This document shows positions 25,121 to 28,665 of a DNA stretch of 28,665 nt, piece after piece (the first letter of the stretch is position 1; every line of letters starts with the position of its first letter). This DNA comes from Methanoregula sp. UBA247 (GTDB lineage Archaea; Halobacteriota; Methanomicrobia; Methanomicrobiales; Methanospirillaceae), in contig DADR01000039.1 of the NCBI GenBank assembly GCA_002495055.1, positions 6,721 to 35,385 of the forward strand. The letters run 5' to 3'. The notes under the pieces were generated by a model. It was not told the origin of the DNA and did not search any database. It saw only the letters and a list, made by a program, of their open reading frames with translations. A program made the position numbers and the translations under genes.

Positions 25121-25694
25121 AAAACGTGCTTTCTTTTCCATCACAACAGATATTTTTTAAAAAACCCCGCGAAGGATATTCATGAATGCTTGTCACAATA
25201 ATTTTCCCGTTCCCAATCTTTTTTTCAATAATAACATCTGAAGATTCTGCAACTCCTACACGCATTCCTTCATGTGACGGGAAAGAACCATCACACTCTA
25301 TGCACAGGGGATTATAATCATCAATAATAGTTATAGCGCTGGAACCCGAACTACACTCAATTCTTCGTGCGTGACAGTCATGGTTATACGTCACTGAAAA
25401 TGGGAGCCAGTCATATGCATCAGGTTTTTCAGCTGCTGCACCAAATACAAGGAGATTTCCGCCATGTTCGACAAATTTATTTATCCGTGGTGCAGCAGCG
25501 CGAAGTGCCGGAAGCAGGTTTGAATATGCAGGATTTGCAAAACCCGTTGGAATGATAAGACAATTGAATGTGCCCCGGTAAAAAGGAGCTGCAAGCATGT
25601 GCGGGGTGATAAGCTCGCAGGTTATCCCACAATCTTCGATATATCTGTTGAAGTGCTGTTTTGTCTGCCAGACAAACCCGGCACGACACGTCAT
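25119..25694 (-). CDS. conserved hypothetical protein, glutamine-amidotransferase-like fold
   Basis: A 191-residue soluble protein. FNCLIIPTGFANPAYSN near 43-59 and INKFVEHGGNLLVFGAAAE near 71-89 look like the alternating strands of class I amidotransferase-like or ThuA-like domains. The catalytic nucleophile Cys of true amidotransferases is not seen at the expected turn (PTGFANP), so it is probably a non-catalytic relative. IGNGKIIVTSIHEYPSRG near the C-terminus is another pattern of such domains, where it says that the group should be near the end of the fold. The ATG overlaps the rtcB stop as ATGA, so the two are translated together. A function linked to RNA ligation is possible only by context. 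Confidence 0.6.
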   Translation of the reverse strand: MTCRAGFVWQTKQHFNRYIEDCGITCELITPHMLAAPFYRGTFNCLIIPTGFANPAYSNLLPALRAAAPRINKFVEHGGNLLVFGAAAEKPDAYDWLPFSVTYNHDCHARRIECSSGSSAITIIDDYNPLCIECDGSFPSHEGMRVGVAESSDVIIEKKIGNGKIIVTSIHEYPSRGFLKNICCDGKESTF

Positions 25695-27124
25695 CCCTTA
25701 ATCACTCCAATGGGGGAGAGTCGTGCAACGAGCTTCGATATCCCTACCTCATGGACTACATTCACTACTTCATCGCTGGATTTGTACACGTCCGGAGCTT
25801 CATCGGTGATGGCGTTATCGCTGTGTGCACGGACAATAATCCCTTCTTTTAAGAGATTTGCCACGATTTCTTTACCTCTCAACTTCTTTTTTGCCTGTGT
25901 GCGGCTCATTATCCTACCCGCCCCATGGCAGGTACTTCCGAATGTCCGGTCCATTGCAATCTGCGTCCCACGAAGGATAAATGAGGATGTTCCCATACTG
26001 CCGGGAATTATCACCGGCTGCCCGATGGATTCAAGATCGGTTGGAAGATCTGCAGATCCTGGTCCGAAGGAGCGGGTGGCACCTTTTCGATGTACACAGA
26101 CTTTCATGCGCTTCCCTTCCAGGACATGCTCCTCGATCTTGGCAACATTATGTGCAACATCGTAGATGAGAGGCATCTCCTCATAATCGATCCTGAACAT
26201 CTTTGCCAGTACCTGCCGTGTTGTATGGGTAATCATCTGCCGATTTGCCCAGGCGTAGTTTGCTGCAGCTGCCATTGCACCGAAATATGCCATGCCTTCT
26301 GGTGATGTCAGGGGTGCACAGGCCAGTTGTCGATCGGGAATCGCAATCTGATATTTTCTTGTTGCACTTTCGAGTGCTTTTAAGTGATCAGTGCAAACCT
26401 GATGTCCAAGACCCCGGGAACCACAGTGAATCATACAGCAGACCTGCCCGAGGGTAAGGCCAAATGTCTTTGCTGCAGCCGGATCAAAAATTTCATGCAC
26501 AACCTGGACTTCCAGAAAATGGTTACCTGATCCAAGGGTCCCACCCTGCGGAACACCGCGTTGTTTTGCCTTTGCAGAGAGAGCATGACTGTCTGCAGTC
26601 TTCATGAACCCGCCCTCCTCGCACCGCATGAGGTCGCGTTCAACTCCATAGCCGGCCTTGACCGCCCATTGGGCACCTTTTACAACCATACTTTCAAGCG
26701 CCTGTTGGGAGACTTTCAGTGCGCTTTTTGCACCAACTCCTGTGGGAACCGTGCGGAAGAGCTCATCAATAAGATCCCGGCGGCCGGTAACATCCTTATA
26801 CTGAAGTGGTGTTGAGAGCAACCGTACTCCGCAGTTAATATCAAACCCGACACCCCCGGGAGATATAATCCCTTCATCAACAGAAAACGCGGCAACTCCG
26901 CCGATTGGAAAACCATAACCCCAGTGAATGTCCGGCATGGCAAGCGAATTTTTCACAATTCCCGGCAGAGTTGCAACATTGGCGAGTTGCTGGACAGCTC
27001 CGGGTTCGAGGGTCTTTCCTAATGATTCAGAAAGAAAGAACCTTCCTGGAACCCGCATTCCGGCTACATATCCAATAGGCACCTCCCATTCATTTACTCC
27101 TATCTGCTTAACACCCTCCAGCAT
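25691..27124 (-). CDS. rtcB: tRNA-splicing ligase RtcB
   Basis: A 477-residue GTP- and Mn2+-dependent RNA ligase that joins 2',3'-cyclic phosphate or 3'-phosphate ends to 5'-OH ends, mainly to seal tRNA halves after intron removal. Metal ligands are visible: Asp95 and Cys98 in GFDINCG, His202 in GSGNHF, His233 in MIHCGSRG and His326 in DVAHN. The guanylated histidine is His401 in CHGAGRIMSR. I chose the ATG at 27124 because GGTG lies six bases upstream; a GTG at 27136 is open but lacks such a site. No intein is present. It follows archease by 24 bases and overlaps the next gene by four. Base composition is near 55% G+C in sampled lines, unlike the glycan genes. Confidence 0.97.
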   Translation of the reverse strand: MLEGVKQIGVNEWEVPIGYVAGMRVPGRFFLSESLGKTLEPGAVQQLANVATLPGIVKNSLAMPDIHWGYGFPIGGVAAFSVDEGIISPGGVGFDINCGVRLLSTPLQYKDVTGRRDLIDELFRTVPTGVGAKSALKVSQQALESMVVKGAQWAVKAGYGVERDLMRCEEGGFMKTADSHALSAKAKQRGVPQGGTLGSGNHFLEVQVVHEIFDPAAAKTFGLTLGQVCCMIHCGSRGLGHQVCTDHLKALESATRKYQIAIPDRQLACAPLTSPEGMAYFGAMAAAANYAWANRQMITHTTRQVLAKMFRIDYEEMPLIYDVAHNVAKIEEHVLEGKRMKVCVHRKGATRSFGPGSADLPTDLESIGQPVIIPGSMGTSSFILRGTQIAMDRTFGSTCHGAGRIMSRTQAKKKLRGKEIVANLLKEGIIVRAHSDNAITDEAPDVYKSSDEVVNVVHEVGISKLVARLSPIGVIKG

Positions 27125-27148
27125 TCTCCACACCACTTCATTACTCTA

Positions 27149-27556
27149 TCAGACATCAAATATGATGTCAAGCATATATCCATTCGCATCATGCTTGATC
27201 TCGAGTCCTGAGTAAGAGATCCCTTTCACTTCCGAACCTCCTGAATGACGGACTGGATCAAACAGTTCCCCTCTGAGATCAGCAGTCAGGCACAATCCAT
27301 CAAGATTAATGCTGGCGTCGGAAAAAACAAGACTTTCAACTTCCGATATGAAAAGAACTTCGGAAAGGAAGTCTGCAATGAGTGATTCATCATCAGAGGA
27401 TTCAACCCGGATTTTCCGTACTATTTCACTGGCACGATTTGTACCGTACATTATCTGCATCATGGCGTTGAATGTTTCGGAAAAAAGAGCTTCAAGCGTG
27501 GGAGCGCGTGCCCGGATTTTTATATCTGCAGTATGGGATATTTCTTCAAAACTCAT
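27149..27556 (-). CDS. archease, RtcB cofactor
   Basis: A 135-residue protein, the usual archease length. It begins MSFEEISHTADIKIRARA, whose HTAD segment is the family hallmark and supplies metal ligands. The end, YMLDIIFDV, carries the conserved Asp. TLEALFSETFNAMMQIMYG and EVLFISEVESLVF are further family positions. Archease helps RtcB to be guanylated and to turn over many times, and lets it use other nucleotides. It lies directly upstream of rtcB and two bases after the CxxC gene, as expected for one operon. Confidence 0.93.
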   Translation of the reverse strand: MSFEEISHTADIKIRARAPTLEALFSETFNAMMQIMYGTNRASEIVRKIRVESSDDESLIADFLSEVLFISEVESLVFSDASINLDGLCLTADLRGELFDPVRHSGGSEVKGISYSGLEIKHDANGYMLDIIFDV

Positions 27557-27558
27557 CT

Positions 27559-27903
27559 TCAGTCATTTCCAGCAAGATCATCATCAAAAAAAGGTATCAT
27601 ATCCATCCGGATGCAGTGCAGGAACCGTGCCTGGTGAATGGAAATATAGATCATATGATTTCCCGCCCTGAGAATGAGATCTGTCTTTTTCGGAGGTTTA
27701 ACACGGATAGGCAAAAGTATTGGTCCTCCGCAGGAAGTGCAGATGCGAAAATCGCAGTCCCTTTTATTGATAAATTCGATTACTTCAGGGACAATGGTCA
27801 CCTCGCTGATACAGGTGCTGTCGTTAGTACGCATGATGCTATAATAATAGGGATGTGGCAGTAAAAACGATTGTGGATCGGGCGCAGGTTTAATTGGCCC
27901 CAA
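27559..27903 (-). CDS. small conserved-looking protein with one CxxC pair
   Basis: Up to 114 residues. FRICTSCGGPILLP near 53-66 carries a CxxC pair of the zinc-ribbon half type, and AGNHMIYISIHQARFLHC follows. I recognise no family. The start is uncertain. TTG at 27903 has AGGA nearby and overlaps the DUF2551 gene by 14 bases. ATG at 27834 would give 91 residues but has no ribosome binding site. It is set between a regulator and archease in a tight operon, so it may act with RNA repair; this is inferred from position only. A single CxxC would need a partner or a dimer to hold a metal ion. Confidence 0.55.
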   Translation of the reverse strand: MGPIKPAPDPQSFLLPHPYYYSIMRTNDSTCISEVTIVPEVIEFINKRDCDFRICTSCGGPILLPIRVKPPKKTDLILRAGNHMIYISIHQARFLHCIRMDMIPFFDDDLAGND

Positions 27904-28201
27904 CTATCCTGACTACGATATCATAATATTTATCTTTCAGTTCGTAATTGTTTATTCCGTCAGAATTCTTTAGTGCGCGGAGTATCCCAATGCGGGATGC
28001 GATAATACCTACCATTGAAGCAATCGCATGGAAGGTTACCGCAAACTGGGTCTGAAGTTCAGCGGCGATTTCAGCAATAGTTAACGATTTGATTTTTACA
28101 AAAAGTCTGAGGACTTCGCGCCGGATTCCGGTCCTATCCCGTGAAAGGTATGACCGCAAGCGTCCTTCAACGACTTGTTTGATCTCTGAAGGAGATCTCA
28201 T
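27890..28201 (-). CDS. DUF2551-like methanogen protein, probable helix-turn-helix regulator
   Basis: A 103-residue protein. RLRSYLSRDRTGIRREVLRLF at 14-34 (quoted only to 20 in homologous form, RLRSYLSRDRTGIRREVLRL) is followed by SLTIAEIAAELQTQF and HAIASMVGIIASRIGILRAL. The order of helices fits a winged helix-turn-helix: SLTIAEIAAEL as the first helices and AIASMVGIIASRIGIL as the recognition helix. I assign it to DUF2551 from memory of that family, which is found in methanogens. It is the first gene of the operon that leads to archease and rtcB and could control it. The TATA box 25 bases upstream suggests a leaderless mRNA. Confidence 0.7.
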   Translation of the reverse strand: MRSPSEIKQVVEGRLRSYLSRDRTGIRREVLRLFVKIKSLTIAEIAAELQTQFAVTFHAIASMVGIIASRIGILRALKNSDGINNYELKDKYYDIVVRIVGAN

Positions 28202-28223
28202 AGATTTATTGTCAAAGCTCTCT

Positions 28224-28234
28224 GTATATATATT
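28224..28234 (-). promoter_or_regulatory. TATA box of the DUF2551-archease-rtcB operon
   Basis: On the minus strand this reads AATATATATAC. Its centre is about 28 bases from the ATG at 28201, so the message is probably leaderless or nearly so; no ribosome binding site is seen. The core is symmetric and could also be used toward secF. Confidence 0.6.
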
Positions 28235-28283
28235 TTTTTATCTTCTTGCGTTTATTATTACCAAAAGCAGATCTCATCGTTTT

Positions 28284-28418
28284 ATGAAGGGACTTGAATG
28301 CTGCGAAATTTTGACACAAGTACTGGACTTTTATGAAATACGTGATTTTAATTTCAATTTAAATCTCTCTGGTAACTATTTAATCAAATGTAAACAGATG
28401 ATTACGTTATGGGATTGA
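28284..28418 (+). CDS. doubtful 44-residue ORF before secF
   Basis: An ATG ORF that reads MKGLECCEILTQVLDFYEI and onward and ends at TGA 28416-28418, ten bases inside secF in another frame. It has no ribosome binding site. The overlap would allow coupling to secF, but AT-rich composition and Asn/Phe-rich sequence make chance equally likely. The rest of the 207-base gap holds the symmetric TATA element at 28224-28234 and TATA-like TTTAATTTC and CTATTTAATC. Confidence 0.15.
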   Translation: MKGLECCEILTQVLDFYEIRDFNFNLNLSGNYLIKCKQMITLWD

Positions 28419-28665
28419 TCAACTATAATATCGAAAAATATTCACCAAAACAGTTGGTGATAATCCCCCTCGCAATTTTAGCAGTAGCTCTTATTCTGCT
28501 TATCCTGAATATTGCGACAACCGGGATGCCGGTTACTCCCGGCATTGATTTTTCCGGTGGTACTGCAGTAACACTGATTACTACTGACACGAGGGAACAG
28601 ATTTCTTTGTATTTTAAGGATTATCCGCTGAGTGAAATAAGTGATATGAACAATGGAAAATTTTT
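28409..28665 (+). CDS. secF: protein translocase subunit SecF, 5' part
   Basis: The first 85 codons are present; the window ends within the gene. It starts MGLINYNIEKYSPKQLVIIP, then a hydrophobic helix ILAVALILLILNIATTG, then the SecD/SecF hallmark GIDFSGGTAV. The charged segment after it belongs to the first extracytoplasmic domain. SecF works with SecD at the Sec channel to help export proteins. In archaea secD usually follows directly. GGTGAT-like AGATGATT before the ATG is a weak ribosome binding site. No link to the minus-strand RNA ligase operon is implied. Confidence 0.88.
   Translation, partial: MGLINYNIEKYSPKQLVIIPLAILAVALILLILNIATTGMPVTPGIDFSGGTAVTLITTDTREQISLYFKDYPLSEISDMNNGKF

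Noticed and set aside
25599..26165. 188-codon open frame on the plus strand
   Set aside because: It lies wholly antisense to rtcB and the following gene, where all metal and histidine motifs are intact on the minus strand. Long antisense frames are common in GC-richer genes.
1..28665. CRISPR arrays, insertion sequences, tRNA and rRNA genes
   Set aside because: No spaced direct repeats, transposase-like frames, terminal inverted repeats with target duplication, or tRNA-like arms were found in the gaps I read.

Overview
The window looks like a chromosomal segment of a methanogenic euryarchaeon, most likely of the order Methanomicrobiales. The pointers are an archaeal oligosaccharyltransferase of the AglB/STT3 type, an archaeal SecF start, an archease-RtcB pair, a DUF2551-type helix-turn-helix protein (a methanogen family, assigned from memory), and archaeal TATA boxes with GGAGGTGA-like ribosome binding sites. 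No rRNA, tRNA, transposase or CRISPR array was found.

About 25 kb (439-24806) is one large cell-surface glycan region. It starts just after the last repeat of a secreted surface protein (3-197). A plus-strand block (439-4999) holds a methyltransferase, a nucleotide-sugar epimerase, a polyprenyl-phosphate GT2, a GT4 and a second methyltransferase. A flippase-like membrane protein (4996-5967, minus) lies tail to tail with it. A DUF2079 GT-C-like membrane protein and a third methyltransferase follow (6148-9180, plus). A long minus-strand block (19535 down to 9229) reads: Rmd-like reductase, a tiny coupled ORF, GT4, Wzm-like permease, Wzt-like ATPase with a C-terminal cargo domain, radical SAM enzyme with an extra C-terminal domain, coiled-coil methyltransferase, and two more GT4 enzymes. 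Then come a membrane GT2 and a GT4 (19766-22081, plus) and AglB (22131-24806, minus).

Together these genes could build a sugar chain on a polyprenyl carrier. GDP-6-deoxyhexose would be made by the Rmd-like enzyme, glycosyltransferases would extend the chain, and methyltransferases and perhaps the radical SAM enzyme would decorate or cap it. The Wzm/Wzt transporter would export it, and AglB would transfer lipid-linked glycan to surface proteins. The layout resembles bacterial ABC-exported O antigens such as the Pseudomonas A-band D-rhamnan, but sits beside an archaeal N-glycosylation enzyme. Base composition is uneven. Sampled lines of the first methyltransferase are about 25% G+C, the Wzt ATPase half about 51%, and rtcB about 55%. 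This fits a patchwork of transferred genes.

From 25119 the content changes to conserved functions. A minus-strand operon (28201 to 25119) encodes the DUF2551-like regulator, a small CxxC protein, archease, the RNA ligase RtcB and an amidotransferase-like hypothetical protein. The 312-base gap before AglB carries a good TATA box followed by three hairpins and a T tract, a candidate small RNA. The window ends in the first 85 codons of secF.
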